Part shown: piece after piece, positions 53,560-64,000 of the stretch
Layout: each line of letters opens with the position of its first letter
Position numbering within the stretch: position 1 is the stretch's first letter
Source of the DNA: Littorina saxatilis
Taxonomy: Eukaryota > Mollusca > Gastropoda > Littorinimorpha > Littorinidae
Length of the DNA stretch: 64,000 nucleotides
Assembly: GCF_037325665.1 (NCBI RefSeq)
Contig: NC_090253.1
Span: forward strand, 13,289,773-13,353,772
Reading direction: 5' to 3'
Made by a program: the position numbers and the translations under genes
Notes under the pieces: generated by a model
Told to the model about the DNA's origin: nothing
The model's database searches: none
The model's input: the letters and a program-made list of their open reading frames with translations, nothing else

Positions 53560-55266
53560 CCCCCCCCCCCCCCCCTTGTCCTGTGATTGAAGACCTCTAT
53601 TCTCAGATTTTCTGTACATAGCCTCTTTAAAAAAAAATCTATTTTAAGACCTGATTTTTTCAGATTTTTTTGAGTTTTTAAAAGCTGGGTTTCACTGTAG
53701 TGAGATGGAAGTGTTATTCTAAAAAAAATCTCTGTTGTGGGTTTTTAATTTGACTGAAACAAATTATTTTACAATAAATGCTGCATGTATATTACAGCTG
53801 AGAGAGAGATTAATATACTTGTCATATTTTATTCCATGTATTGCTCTGTGTAGATTTACTTTTGTCTAGATAACTCCATTCACTAATTGCTTATTTTATC
53901 TTGTCCTCTCTTTTCTTTCTTCTTCAGTGGTCATCAGAAAAAAAACCAGCAACACTAACAATTACACAACAGATCGGTTTTGACTTGCGTCTCCATCAGC
54001 GAGAAACACTAAAATAAAAAGAACTGTAGACAGAGAGAAAAAAATTAAGAAAACAAGCACAAAAGAATCTAACATAACCTGCCTGTATTTTTCTGTCAAA
54101 AGCAGACCAATGGTGACTGCTCCTGAGAGCGAGAAATAAAAAGACCAAACAATACTGTACTCGGGTGTTAATGAAGACGATACAAATCACAATGTTCAAC
54201 ATGAACCAAAACAAACCTTACTCCTCTGTCACAGTGTTCAACATTTTGACCCTTGGGTCTTTCTCGAGGAACACAAAAAATTAAAGCACAAAACAAAGCA
54301 GGTGATTGAACAAGAAGCTAGAACAGAAAGAAGACCTATATATGTCAGGATTCATGAACCAAAACAAACCTTACTCCTCTGTCACAATGTTCAACATTTT
54401 GAGCCTTGGGTCTTTCTCGAGGAACACAAAAAATTAAAGCACAAAACAAAGCAGGTGATTGAAGAAGAAGCTAGAACAGAAAGAAGACCTATATATGTCA
54501 GGATTCATGAACCAAAACAAACCTTACTCCTCTGTCACAATGTTCAACATTTTGACCCTTGGGTCTTTCTCGAGGAACACAAAAAATTAAAGCACAAAAC
54601 AAAGCGGGTGAAAGAACAAGAAGCTAGAACAGAAAGAAGACCTATATATGTCAGGATTCATGAACCAAAACAAACCTTACTCCTCTGTCACAATGTTCAA
54701 CATTTTGACCCTTGGGTCTTTCTCGAGGAACACAAAAAATTAAAGCACAAAACAAAGCAGGTGATTGAAGAAGAAGCTAGAACAGAAAGAAGACCTATAT
54801 ATGTCAGGATTCATGAACCAAAACAAACCTTACTCCTCTGTCACAATGTTCAACATTTTGAGCCTTGGGTCTTTCTCGAGGAACACAAAAAATTAAAGCA
54901 CAAAACAAAGCAGGTGATTGAAGAAGAAGCTAGAACAGAAAGAAGAACTACATATGTCAGGGTTCATGAATCAAAACAAACCTTACTCCTCTGTCCGTTT
55001 GTTTTGGTTTGTGTATGTTGTTCTTCTGTCTGTTCTATCGTCTGTCCTCTTCTTTTATCCGCTTTGTTTTATGTTCCTGAACCCCCCCCCCCCTCCCCCT
55101 TTGTCCTGTGATTGAAGACCTCTATTCTCAGATTTTCTGTACATAGCCTCTTTTAAAAAAAAAATCTATTTTAAGACCTGATTTTTTCAGAATTTTTTGA
55201 GTTTTTAAAAGCTGGGTTTGACTGTAGTGAGATGGAAGTGTTATTCTAAAAAAAATCTCTGTTGTG
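53560..55266. repeat. Two ~180 bp direct repeats flanking the 150 bp array
   Basis: 53560-53740 and 55083-55266 share a C run, then TTGTCCTGTGATTGAAGACC, TCTATTTTAAGACCTGATTT and GATGGAAGTGTTATTCTAAA, with few differences. The segment between them holds the tandem array. The repeat resembles the T-rich ends of mariner-like MITEs (AAAAGCTGGGTTTCACTGTAG-like). Confidence 0.8.
54190..54990 (+). repeat. 150 bp tandem array, about five units, open frame
   Basis: Units repeat every 150 bases with very few changes. Because 150 is a multiple of three, one plus frame stays open from about 54140 to 55111 and reads 50-residue repeats such as RRPIYVRIHEPKQTLLLCHN and VQHFDPWVFLEEHKKLKHKT. No ATG occurs anywhere in this frame, the units are equally conserved at all codon positions, and no splice context was found. 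I call it a minisatellite; a coding role is unproven. The first junction (CAACATGAACC) looks like a recombination joint between two units. Confidence 0.8.
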
Positions 55267-55460
55267 CTTCATTAACACGTGAGTACAGTCAGGGTTGTGA
55301 TCGCTATATTTGTTTTATTCTTCTGCGCTTGTTCTCTTCTTTTTCTTTCTCTGTAGGTCATGTGCATACAAAAAAACTTTTGAGAGGAACAGTGTTTCAC
55401 AGGAACTTAATTGTGGTTTTTTGTTTGCAAGGGAGTGGGTGACTGAGTATGAATATAAGT

Positions 55461-55462
<2 letters not shown>

Positions 55463-55499
<37 letters not shown>

Positions 55500-55502
55500 A
55501 GG
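55463..55502. repeat. GA microsatellite
   Basis: (GA)n passing into GGGA repeats, about 40 bases. Confidence 0.9.
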
Positions 55503-55571
55503 GACAGTTCATCGATTGAAATCTTAGACCTATATAGTGTAAAAAAATAAAATAAAAATACTGAAAGAAAG

Positions 55572-55950
55572 AGGGGTGGGGATGTAGCTCAGTCGGTAGC
55601 GCGCTGGATTTGTATCCAGTTGGCCGCTGTCAGCGTGAGTTCGTCCCCACGTTCGGCGAGAGATTTATTTCTCAGAGTCAACTTTGTGTGCAGACTCTCC
55701 TCGGTGTCCGAACACCCCCGTGTGTACACGCAAGCACAAGACCAAGTGTGCACGAAAAAGATCCTGTAATCCATGTCAGAGTTCGGTGGGTTATAGAAAC
55801 ACGAAAACACCCAGGATGCTTCCTCCGAAAACGGCGTATGGCTGCCTAAATGGCGGGGTAAAAAACGGTCATACACGTAAAATTCCACTTGTGCAAAAAA
55901 CACAAGTGTACATGGGAGTTTCAGCCCACGAACGCAGAAGAAGAAGAAGA
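55572..55950 (+). mobile_element. S1 SINE with 12 bp target duplication
   Basis: ACTGAAAGAAAG flanks it at 55560-55571 and 55951-55962. The head GGGGATGTAGCTCAGTCGGT and tail CACGAACGCAGAAGAAGAAG are complete. It is nearly identical to the copy at 45069-45445, which suggests recent activity of the family. Confidence 0.93.
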
Positions 55951-56302
55951 ACTGAAAGAAAGGAAAGTAAGCGCTGTAAATGCATACGGCATGAGTAAAC
56001 AGATACATAATATGCAGATGTAGCATATAGATGCAGATACATTCAGATACATCTCTGCAAATAATATCTGTACAGATAATCAAACATGATTGATAATCAT
56101 GCATGTCAATGAATCAACTTAAACTCCATCTCATCACATGATATGGGCATTCTTCCATTTGGAAGAAAACCCTCACAGAATATTTCATGAAACTTATGTT
56201 GTGATGTCAATAAAAAAATATTTTTAAAAATGGATACAAGTGGCAAGTACTTTTGGAACATACAAACAAAAAACCACAATAACTAAAGGCAAAAAACTCA
56301 TG

Positions 56303-56376
56303 TGGCCCACATGGGGGTCGAACCCACGACCTCCGCGTTATCAGCACGGCGCTCTAACCAACTGAGCTAATGGGCC
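56303..56376 (-). tRNA. tRNA-Ile with GAT anticodon
   Basis: The minus strand folds as a 74 nt tRNA: acceptor GGCCCAT with GTGGGCC plus A73, D arm GCTC/GAGC, anticodon stem CCGTG/CGCGG with loop CTGATAA (anticodon GAT), and T arm GTGGG with loop TTCGACC. Box A TAGCTCAGTTGG and box B GGTTCGACC are good. A run of six T follows on the same strand within about 12 bases, a Pol III terminator. The body matches eukaryotic tRNA-Ile. A GAT anticodon is rare for nuclear tRNA-Ile, where AAT is usual. No SINE body follows, so it is probably a true gene. Confidence 0.85.
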
Positions 56377-57257
56377 GCACATGAGAGAGGAAAAACTATG
56401 TTGCATTATATACTCAAACACAAAGTAAGCAGCCCCGGGAGATATTGTTTCGTACAATCTCGGTGTATGTTCTTAGTATAAGGTGCTATAAACAGTATCT
56501 GACGACAAGTACCCCGATATTTTGTAAACAAGGGGAAAAAAGAGCAGATTGATCGTTTCACATTCTATCTCAGGAGTACGGACATTACCGAAGCTTCGCC
56601 GGAATAAGCCGAGCGAAAGGGAAGGAACTCTTGTTAGATTCGTGGGTCCGACACCGAAATTGTTCGAACCAGACTGCAGAAGATGTCTGTAGGCCAACAA
56701 TCACTGTTTGAATGGGCGCTTATTCAAAACGACACGTATTCAACGTGACGTTTTAAGTGGACACTGCCTGGACGCGATACTTGTTTATTCACACACATGT
56801 ACAAACGAACGACAAAACGAAAGTAAAAACCTTGTGACTTGGATGTTGTCATCGCTTTCAGACATACAAATACGCACGTGAAAGACTTTAAAAATCATTC
56901 CCAGTACCGCGGGCACACACAAACACACACATACACACACTGACACACACACACACCGTCCACACACACACACAACCCGTATGGGACCCCACAACATGTG
57001 ACAGACGCACCAATCCACCGAACCAGAAGTCTATTATACTAGAAGTAATTAACTACTATTACCAGCAGTCGACACGCGGTGATACATATGCCCTTTGACC
57101 TTTCCTTGGGGATATCCTGTACTAAAAATAGAATACGGGATTGTGGAAAAGCTGTTCAAGGGCACTTACGCACTATATTTGATTTTCAATTTTCGACTCA
57201 AAATCGAGTCTTTGGAATAAATCAAAAAGAACAAGTCGCGTAAGGCGAAAATACAAC
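56377..57257. other. Spacer upstream of the tRNA, no gene seen
   Basis: It contains an AC-rich run at 56920-56970 and otherwise ordinary AT-rich sequence. No ORF with family features was recognised. Confidence 0.4.
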
Positions 57258-57936
57258 ATTTAGTCAAGTAGCTGTCGAACTCACAGAATGAAACTGAACG
57301 CAATGCAATTGACAAGAAGAGCGGGGTAGTAGTTGCGCTCAGAAGGATAGCACGCTTTTCTGTACCTCTCTTCGTTTTAACTTTCTGAGCGTGTTTTCAA
57401 TCCAAACATATCATATCTATATGTTTTTGGAATCAAAAACCAACAAGGAATAAGATGAAAGTGTTTTTAAATTGATTTCGAAAATTTAATTTTGATAATA
57501 ATTTTTATATTTTTAATTTTCAGAGCTTGTTTTTAATCCAAATATAACATATTTATATGTTTTTGGAATCAGAAAATGATGGAAAATAAGATGAACGTAA
57601 ATTTGGATCGTTTTATAAAAAAAATTTTTTTTTTACAATTTTCAGATTTTTAATGACCAAAGTCATTAATTAATTTTTAAGCCACCAAGCTGAAATGCAA
57701 TACCGAAGTCCGGGCTTCGTCGGAGATTACTTGACCAAAATTTCAACCAATTTGGTTGAAAAATGAGAGCGTGACAGTGCCGCCTCAACTTTCACGAAAA
57801 GCCGGATATGACGTCATCAAAGACATTTATCAAAACAATGAAAAAAACGTCTGAGGATATCATACCCAGGAACTCTCATGTCAAATTTCATAAAGATCGG
57901 TCCAGTAGTTTAGTCTGAATCGCTCTACACACACAC

Positions 57937-57975
<39 letters not shown>

Positions 57976-58047
57976 CACATACACCACGACCCTCGTCTCG
58001 ATTCCCCCCTCAATGTTAAAACATTTAGTCAAAACTTGACTAAATGT
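57258..58047 (-). mobile_element. Family A TIR element, full copy
   Basis: It starts ACATTTAGTCAAGTAGCTGT and ends in the palindromic ACTTGACTAAATGT; CGCGTAAGGCGAAAATACA precedes it. About 790 bp. The interior contains GGATATGACGTCATCAAAG and a GACA/CACA microsatellite (57932-57980). Opposite orientation to 35274-36056. Confidence 0.78.
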
Positions 58048-58094
58048 AAAAAGAATAATATACAAGCATATAGAGTTAAAAAAAGAAGAACAAA

Positions 58095-58180
58095 ACGTTG
58101 AAAAATCTTTTGGGGACTCGTACTCGAGACCGCCGGCTTCGGAGGCAAACGCCTTACCACATGTACACCGCCACAACGTT
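58095..58180 (-). pseudogene. tRNA-like sequence with CCG in the anticodon position
   Basis: GGTAAGGCGTTTGCCTCCGA on the minus strand resembles the D and anticodon arms of a tRNA-Arg(CCG). The T arm is GTACGAGTCC, not a good box B, and the acceptor ends do not pair. It is a tRNA pseudogene or an old SINE head. Confidence 0.45.
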
Positions 58181-58552
58181 TACAACTTTTAGGCGTGAAA
58201 ACTAAGACTTGTACTGCGGCCCACATAACTGCCACGTGCACGCGCCGGGTTTTCGAATTGAGCATTATTTTGTTGTCTCGTCATTTTTCCTGTTCGTATT
58301 TGTGTTTTGTACATCGCGGTGCCCGGTATAGGGCAATCAGTTTTCACCAAAGCCGATGTTAAAAAAAATGATTGGGTAATTATGGGGATGATGATATTGT
58401 TCTGCTGGAAGAACTCAATAATTTTGCAACTTTTTATTATTTCGATTCATTTCATTATCCAAAACGTTTGGAATGAAACAAACGAATAAAATACAAAAAT
58501 TACGAGCTATTCAGACAAAAATAAAAATAAAATTGCCGTCGAAGCGGATCAA

Positions 58553-58615
58553 ACCCAGGACCACAAAAGTAAGGACTAGTCGAGCGCGTTACCAACCTAG
58601 CTATTCTGTCGAACT
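58553..58615 (-). pseudogene. tRNA-like fragment
   Basis: On the minus strand, TAGCTAGGTTGGTAACGCGC (box A-like) and GGGTTTGATCC (box B-like) have tRNA spacing. The stems are imperfect, so it is a tRNA pseudogene or SINE head without a recognisable body. Confidence 0.4.
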
Positions 58616-59382
58616 GCTGGCGAGGGAGATTTTAACTTGAAATATTACACTTGAGTTCTCGAGCATGGCGACGACTGACTCGAGTTTCTGAGTCTCTCCG
58701 TTCGTATTTGTGTACTGTTCTCTATATCTCACTGTTCGGGGCTAGTTCAGTTCATAACTGACCCTACTCTCCCTGTCACTTTGTATAAGTTTGGAAAGCA
58801 ATATCAAGTAGCGATAATTGCAAGCGTGACCGACATTATCATTGATACGAAATGCATTGACCAATCGCCCTGACGTCATTGCATGAAACTACCCAAAATC
58901 CTCTATTCTCGATGACATACTAAGGAGTTAGTTCGGGAGAATGGGACGATCTATGGGCGGTTTATAAAGGGAAGCAAGCTGTTAAAAACGGGCGTCGATA
59001 GAGCCAATAAACAGAGTTATCTACTTGTAGTATTTCATTCACTTGTCAGTGACCGAACCCATTCGTTCTTCGAGAGAAGTTTAGCGGGAAAACCTTTTCA
59101 GCGACTCAGTGAAACTATGTGCTAAAGCGGGCAAAGTGTAGCAGACGACACGGCGGATGGACTGATTTATCATGACTCACAGCCATATAGTTTGACCATT
59201 TCTGGAATCTACAAATACATATAGTTAACTATGTTGTGTTTGTGTTAGAATGTTTAATCAAACACCATACAGAAGAAAGTTATTGGACATTGATACTCCG
59301 AGTTTGTCATAACAAGAACACTACTACCCCCCCGGCCCCCCCCCCCCCCCCCCCTTTCAAGTGTTCTTCCGTTCGCTTTTTA
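58616..59382. other. Spacer, no gene seen
   Basis: No reading frame, TIR element or RNA gene was recognised. A C run lies at 59327-59354 next to the family A fragment. Confidence 0.4.
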
Positions 59383-59526
59383 CATTTAGTCAAGTTTTGA
59401 CTAAATGTTTTAACATAGAGGGGGAATCGAGACGAGGGTCGTGGTGTATGTGTGTGTGTGTCACGTGTCTGTGTGTGTCTGACGGTGTGTGTGTGTGTGC
59501 GTAGAGCGATTCAGAGTTAACTACTG
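59383..59526 (+). mobile_element. Family A element, terminal fragment
   Basis: The palindromic end ACATTTAGTCAAGTTTTGAC is followed by GGGGGAATCGAGACGAGGGT and TG repeats, then GAGCGATTCAGAGTTAACTA. The element then breaks at a run of about 22 G. Confidence 0.7.
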
Positions 59527-59813
59527 GGGGGGGGGGGGGGGGGGGAGGTAGCGCTAAAACATGATAAGAATGGTTTTCAAGTCAAATTTAAGTTTAACAA
59601 AATGTCAAATTAGATAATGTATCACACGTGTTCCATTAAAGTCCAACAGACAAATTTCACTGTAGGCATGATAACAAGACCCAGCAACTGTGAAGTTCCA
59701 AGGGTTGTACAACACATCTAGTCTAGGCATCATCCCCTCCCCTTCCAAACAAACAAAAAAGTTTTAAAAAAAATTACAATAGAAAAAAAAAGAAATCTAA
59801 ACGAAGATACACT

Positions 59814-59939
59814 TTATTGATAGAAGTATCAGTTCAAGCAGTGGTTTGGTACTCAAAGAAGTAGTTATGTCCCTTTTAATGATAGAAGTATCAGTTCAAG
59901 CAGTGGTTTGGTACTCAAAGAAGTAGTTATGTCCCTTTT
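59814..59939. repeat. 63 bp tandem duplication
   Basis: GATAGAAGTATCAGTTCAAG...GTAGTTATGTCCCTTTT occurs twice in direct succession with almost no difference. A single recent duplication. Confidence 0.9.
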
Positions 59940-60049
59940 TGGAAATGGAGATTTGCGCAGTTTCAGCGGCTTGAGCAACGGGCGAAACAATGTGTTGTGA
60001 ATGGAATTCCAAATGGACTTGTCAACATAATCATGCTATAAAGGGTGCT

Positions 60050-60059
60050 TTGTGTGTGC

Positions 60060-60097
<38 letters not shown>

Positions 60098-60226
60098 AGT
60101 GCGTGCATGATCAGCCTGTGTGTGTGTGTGTCAGTGTGTGTGTGTGTGCGTGCACATGTGCGTGTATGTGTGTGTGTGTGTGTGTCACGTGTGAGTGTGT
60201 GTCAGTGTGTGTGTGTGTGTGTGTGA
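60050..60226. repeat. TG microsatellite followed by a C run
   Basis: Compound (TG)n with TCAGTG and GCGTGCA interruptions, ending in a C run to about 60260. Cys/Val-rich translations across it are artefacts. Confidence 0.95.
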
Positions 60227-60259
60227 CGAGCCCCCCCCCCCCCCGACCCCCCCACCCCA

Positions 60260-60907
60260 ACAAACCCCCACGACTGATTTGATACTGTCCTCTAAGTTTT
60301 TAAGACCCGGTACTTTTTCAGATTGACTTTTCTTAGCCTCTGTACATTTTCTCCCTTTTACGACTTGATTCGGGGGGGAGGGGGGGGAGGGTTGTATATC
60401 ATCCTGGCAGATAAATAGATTAATGTCGAGTCTTTCTTGACCATCCCTGGTCCCGAATCAGAATGATTGAGTGAAAATGTATGCCGGTTTGAATGATTTT
60501 CAAATTCGCCTACAGCGCATTTCCAGCACCACTTGGTCAAAAGCATATGTATAGTCAGCTATAAAGAAAAAGACAAACAACTACATAACAAAAGTTCGAA
60601 AACCTGCAAGGCAAGTACAATATGTTATCGATTTTAAGCCATCCAAGTATAACGATCTAAATAGTACGTCTTCCGATATGAAATACCATGGCACCACCCT
60701 GTTTATCGAACATTAGATCAAAGGCGATGGGAATCGCGGGGCGGAGGGGTGCGGGGGGTGGTGGGCTAAATGGCCGACCCGAAATGGGTTCATCAACTGT
60801 AGGTGGGCTTCCCGGTAGAGTCACCGTTTCATTTCCTGGTAACAAAATCCTAGATTGATTTTCAATATCAGTTGGCATTGAAAATGAACACAGATACGGA
60901 TACTATG
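60260..60907. other. Spacer, no gene seen
   Basis: Contains G-rich GGGGGGGAGGGGGGG near 60372 and a GGGGTGCGGGGGGTGG stretch near 60750. No supported feature. Confidence 0.4.
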
Positions 60908-61201
60908 CAGGGGCGGACGAGGGGGGGGGGGGGCACAGGGGGCACGTGCCCCCCCCCCCAAAAAAAAAAGAAAAAAAAAAAAGAAGAAAAAAAAAAGATT
61001 TTTCTATGCTGATTCTATGACCATTTCTAAGTTCAAATGGCACCAGATGGCACCATTTTGCTTCTTTGGGCAAATTTTTTTCCGGGGGGGCATGCCCCCG
61101 GACCCCCCTAGCAAATTCCGGCGCTTCGCGCCCATCACATTCACTTTCGATTCAAAGTGCCCCCCCCCCCCCCCCCTTACAAAGCAACTGATCCGCCCCT
61201 G
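60908..61201. mobile_element. hAT-type MITE
   Basis: It starts CAGGGGCGGAC and ends in the inverse (GATCCGCCCCTG). Inside are GGGGGGCATGCCCCCGGACC, a palindromic block, and GGCGCTTCGCGCC. CTATG adjoins both ends. It contains A and C homopolymers and no coding sequence. Confidence 0.75.
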
Positions 61202-61913
61202 CTATGGGGAATTCGGATCGAGCATAGTGGGGGTAAACCCAAGGGGCAAAATCCATACATATACACCCTCCCTCAGTCTCACGCTTCGCGGATTGCTCGA
61301 AACTGAGGGTCACATGCGTCTTACGAACCACCATGAAACACGTGGTGTTCATGCACCGGTCGGTGTAACCTCCCCCTTTTCGCATGGGGGGCACCTCCTT
61401 GCAAAGTCTCTCAGTTTCTTGTCGTCTGCCCTATGACGAAGCAGACAGCCATTGAAACCCATTCCGCTGGCAACAGCTTTTAAAAGTCGGTTGGACAAAA
61501 GAAACTAACGTTACTTTTTGTTGAGCTTTGAAATCCGAGACCGGAGCTTCTCTGCAAAGCCGTTATATGTTTTGGTGTGGAAACTGTTTACGATCTCTTC
61601 GACTTAGGTTACCCAGACTACAAAAATGTTGCGGTGGGCATTCCTTGTATTGTTCTGTGGTTACAAAAAAAACCGCTTGTAAGTTACACTTGAAATTACA
61701 GGTGGCTGATGTTGAAAAACAACTTAGCCACTCAGTAAAACGACATGAAAACATTTGTCAGTCATTTTATTTGTATTTCTTAGATAGTGTTCCTTTAATG
61801 AAATGCCTTTACGAAAAATTATTCCTTTCAAAAAATGGTGATGGTCCGCATACTAAAAAGCGGTTTTTTATCGAAAAAAACAAGCCTCTGAACATGAGTA
61901 CTGGAAAACAGAC
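61202..61913. other. Spacer with an unassigned 135-codon frame
   Basis: A plus-strand frame at 61528-61935 reads through but its end lies inside the family C element (EIPPR at the stop), and it shows no recognised domain. I do not call it a gene. Nothing else was found here. Confidence 0.35.
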
Positions 61914-62262
61914 ACAAGAAATTCCTCCGAGGTAGGAAAAACACCCCCGTCAAAGGGAAATAACCTTCTCAGTTGGTGGCAGTGACTGAGTGAGAATGGT
62001 TATTTCCCTTTGACCATTCAGATGTCCCTCTATAAGTCCTTGTAGAATCTTAATCCACCAATAACTTGACTCCCTAACCGTGTGTTTGACTGGTCCCAAT
62101 TTTTGTAAGGACCGTCTCAGGAATGTATAGAACCTGTTCACCAAGTTTGGTGACGATCGGTCCGTTCATTCTTGAGATCTATATGCGAACACAAACAAAC
62201 AAACAAACAAACAAACACATCGAGCGAAACCTATACACACCCCTATACCGGGGGTGTAAAAA
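61914..62262 (+). mobile_element. Family C element, copy 1
   Basis: ACAAGAAATTCCTCCGAGG begins the shared block, followed by an imperfect hairpin (GTCAAAGGGAAATAAC and its inverse) and ACCAAGTTTGGTGACGATCG. It ends CCCCTATACCGGGGGTGT. The second copy is 63515-63858, same orientation. ACACCCCCG near the start and its inverse near the end may be a short TIR. Confidence 0.7.
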
Positions 62263-62515
62263 ACAAGTACCAAGGTACCTCAATGATCATTTTTGCAAGC
62301 GAGCACACGAAGGAACGTTAGATCGAGATACAAAGATTTTTTTCAAAAGCACAATCCTTCCCGTGCATATAATTCGGCTCACCATCTCAGATCCGGTCAG
62401 GCTTTTACACATGTTGATAGGGCCATCCTTCCACTAATGGCTTTTTAAGAAAGCAAATCATTCTAAAATCCCAATCTGCAAAGGAAAAAAGTCAGGATGT
62501 TGATATTTGTTTTTT

Positions 62516-62911
62516 TGACGGGCGCTGTGGCGGGGTGGTAAGACGTCGGCCTCTTAATCGGAAGGCGAGTCGTGAGTTTGAATCCCGGCCGGGACCGCCT
62601 GGTGGTTCCGATCTCCCGGGTCAACTTATGTCAAGTTCAGACCTGCTTGTGGCTTATCCCCCTTCGTGTGCACAAGCAAGCACAAGACCAAGTGCGCCCG
62701 GAAAAGATCCTGTAATCCAAGTCAGAGTTCGGTGGGTTATAGAAACACGAAAATACCCAGCATGCTTCCTCCGAAAGCGGCATATGGCTGCCTAAATGGC
62801 GGGGTAAAAACGGTCATACACGTACAAATCCACTCGTGCAAAAACACGAGTGTACGCGGGAGTTTCAGCCCACGAACGCAGAAGAAGAAGAAGAAGAAGA
62901 AGAAGAAGAAG
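62516..62911 (+). mobile_element. tRNA-derived SINE with S1 tail
   Basis: The head GGGCGCTGTGGCGGGGTGGT and box B GAGTTTGAATCCC belong to a different tRNA-like head from other S1 copies. The 3' half (AAAAACGGTCATACACGTAC, CACGAACGCAGAAGAAGAAG) is S1. It is a chimeric SINE, or a subfamily with an exchanged head. Confidence 0.8.
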
Positions 62912-63066
62912 GTTTTGGGTCATTGGAAGCGGAGGGATGGCCTTATGATGTGAAAAGCCTGGCTGTTCTTAGATAGTGAGTAGAACTATTTTCACGGGAA
63001 GGAATGTGCCTTTAAACCCACGAATGTATTGTAGCCACTTATTCCGTGATCTTCCCCTGCTGACAA

Positions 63067-63242
63067 CACACACACACACACACTCACACACACACACACA
63101 CACACACACATATGAACGCGCACACATACCGCGTACGCACGCTCAACATAAACACACACAAACACACACACATACACAAGCACGCACGCACGCACACGCA
63201 CACGCACACATACACACACACACACACACACACTAACACTAA

Positions 63243-63280
<38 letters not shown>
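63067..63280. repeat. AC microsatellite complex
   Basis: (AC)n with GC and TA interruptions over about 210 bases. Thr/His or Val/Cys-rich translations are artefacts. Confidence 0.95.
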
Positions 63281-63514
63281 TGCACATTCACACAAGGATG
63301 TCTACATAGGGTGAGAGAGTTCATGTGATACTTATATTGTATAAAGAAATACAAACGATCCTTTGTCTCTCTCTTTTTTCTTGCTTGTAGACAAAAACAG
63401 AAGAGAGGAAGGGTGGTGGTTTTATGGACTGATGGCAAAACTCGAGCAGCAACAGCAAGACAACAATAGCAGCAACAACAACAGTAGCTGCAGCAGTAGT
63501 CACAACAACAAATA

Positions 63515-63858
63515 ACAAGAAATTCCTCCGAGGTAGGAAAAACACCCCCGTTGGTCAAAGGGAAATAACCATTCTCACTGCCACCAACTGAGAAGGTTAT
63601 TTCCCTTTGACCATTAATATGTGCTTCTATAAGTCCTTGTAGAATCTTAATCCACCAATAACTCCCTAACCGTGTGTTTGACTGGTCCCAATTTTTGTAA
63701 GGACCGTCTCAGGAATGTATAGAACCTGTTCACCAAGTTTGGTGACGATCGGTCCGTTCATTCTTGAGATCTATATGCGAACACAAACACACACCCAAAC
63801 AAACAAACAAACACATCGAGTGAATCCTATACACACCCCTATACCGGGGGTGTAAAAA
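63515..63858 (+). mobile_element. Family C element, copy 2
   Basis: Same start (ACAAGAAATTCCTCCGAGG) and end (ATACCGGGGGTGTAAAAA) as copy 1, with small indels. The internal tail is CAAA-rich in both. Confidence 0.7.
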
Positions 63859-64000
63859 CATAACAACTTCAGTCACTGCATGGCGACAATGCAAATCCAG
63901 AGAGATAGTAATCCCTTGTAATAATGTTGTATGTCTGTCTGTCCGTGTGGGCAACTGTGTCTCTCAGTGTATAAGAATACTCGTGTCTGCTCTCTGTCTA

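Noticed and set aside
61528-61935. 135-codon plus-strand frame
   Set aside because: No recognised domain and its end falls in a repeated element; support is too weak to call a gene.
62992-63558. Val/Cys-rich minus-strand frame of 188 codons
   Set aside because: Translation of the AC microsatellite and CAA/CAG-type repeats.

Overview
The window looks like a stretch of a marine gastropod mollusc nuclear genome, probably a caenogastropod such as a periwinkle relative. That placement is an inference from the repeat landscape (tRNA-headed SINEs, short TIR elements, long TG/AC and homopolymer tracts), from small coding exons in long AT-rich introns, and from the sequence of the encoded proteins. 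No species can be fixed from sequence alone.

Five host protein genes can be reconstructed exon by exon with matching splice phases. From left to right: (1) the 5' part of SPT6 (SUPT6H) on the minus strand, four coding exons between 4801 and 899, running off the left edge; (2) CCDC86 (Cgr1 family) on the plus strand, four exons, 6077-9407; (3) UBE2L3, the UbcH7-type ubiquitin-conjugating enzyme, on the minus strand, four exons, 27269-16200, a full 154 residues; (4) a serine-racemase-like fold-type II PLP enzyme on the minus strand, nine exons, 37436-29478, 324 residues; (5) CCDC157 on the plus strand, eleven coding exons, 39232-51356, 784 residues plus a 5' non-coding exon. SPT6/CCDC86 and SRR/CCDC157 are head-to-head pairs. 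Both promoter regions carry an ETS-like CCGGAAGT next to a YY1-like ATGGCGG or ATGGAGG box.

The rest is mostly mobile DNA in introns and spacers. It includes at least nine tRNA-derived SINE insertions (several with clean target-site duplications), two 5'-truncated LINE tails, a pogo/Tigger relic with TA duplications, hAT-like elements, and a 6.8 kb TTAA-flanked transposon in UBE2L3 intron 3. That transposon contains decayed transposase coding, a tandem array, and a nested 2.8 kb TIR element built on a recurring GTGAAGTTATGAAC box. Other items are a 533 bp TTAA MITE, long hairpin MITEs, a 41 bp x 15 minisatellite, and a 150 bp tandem array with an open frame. From 51.4 kb to the right end I found no host protein gene, only repeats and one plausible tRNA-Ile gene.

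The genes do not form one pathway. SPT6 acts in transcription elongation, CCDC86 in ribosome biogenesis or mitosis, UBE2L3 in ubiquitin transfer, the racemase-like enzyme in D-amino-acid metabolism, and CCDC157 in Golgi or sperm biology. The points most worth a second look are the altered metal site in the racemase-like protein, the duplicated splice acceptor in CCDC157, the periodic-box transposon, and the approximately 285 bp duplication flanking a SINE.
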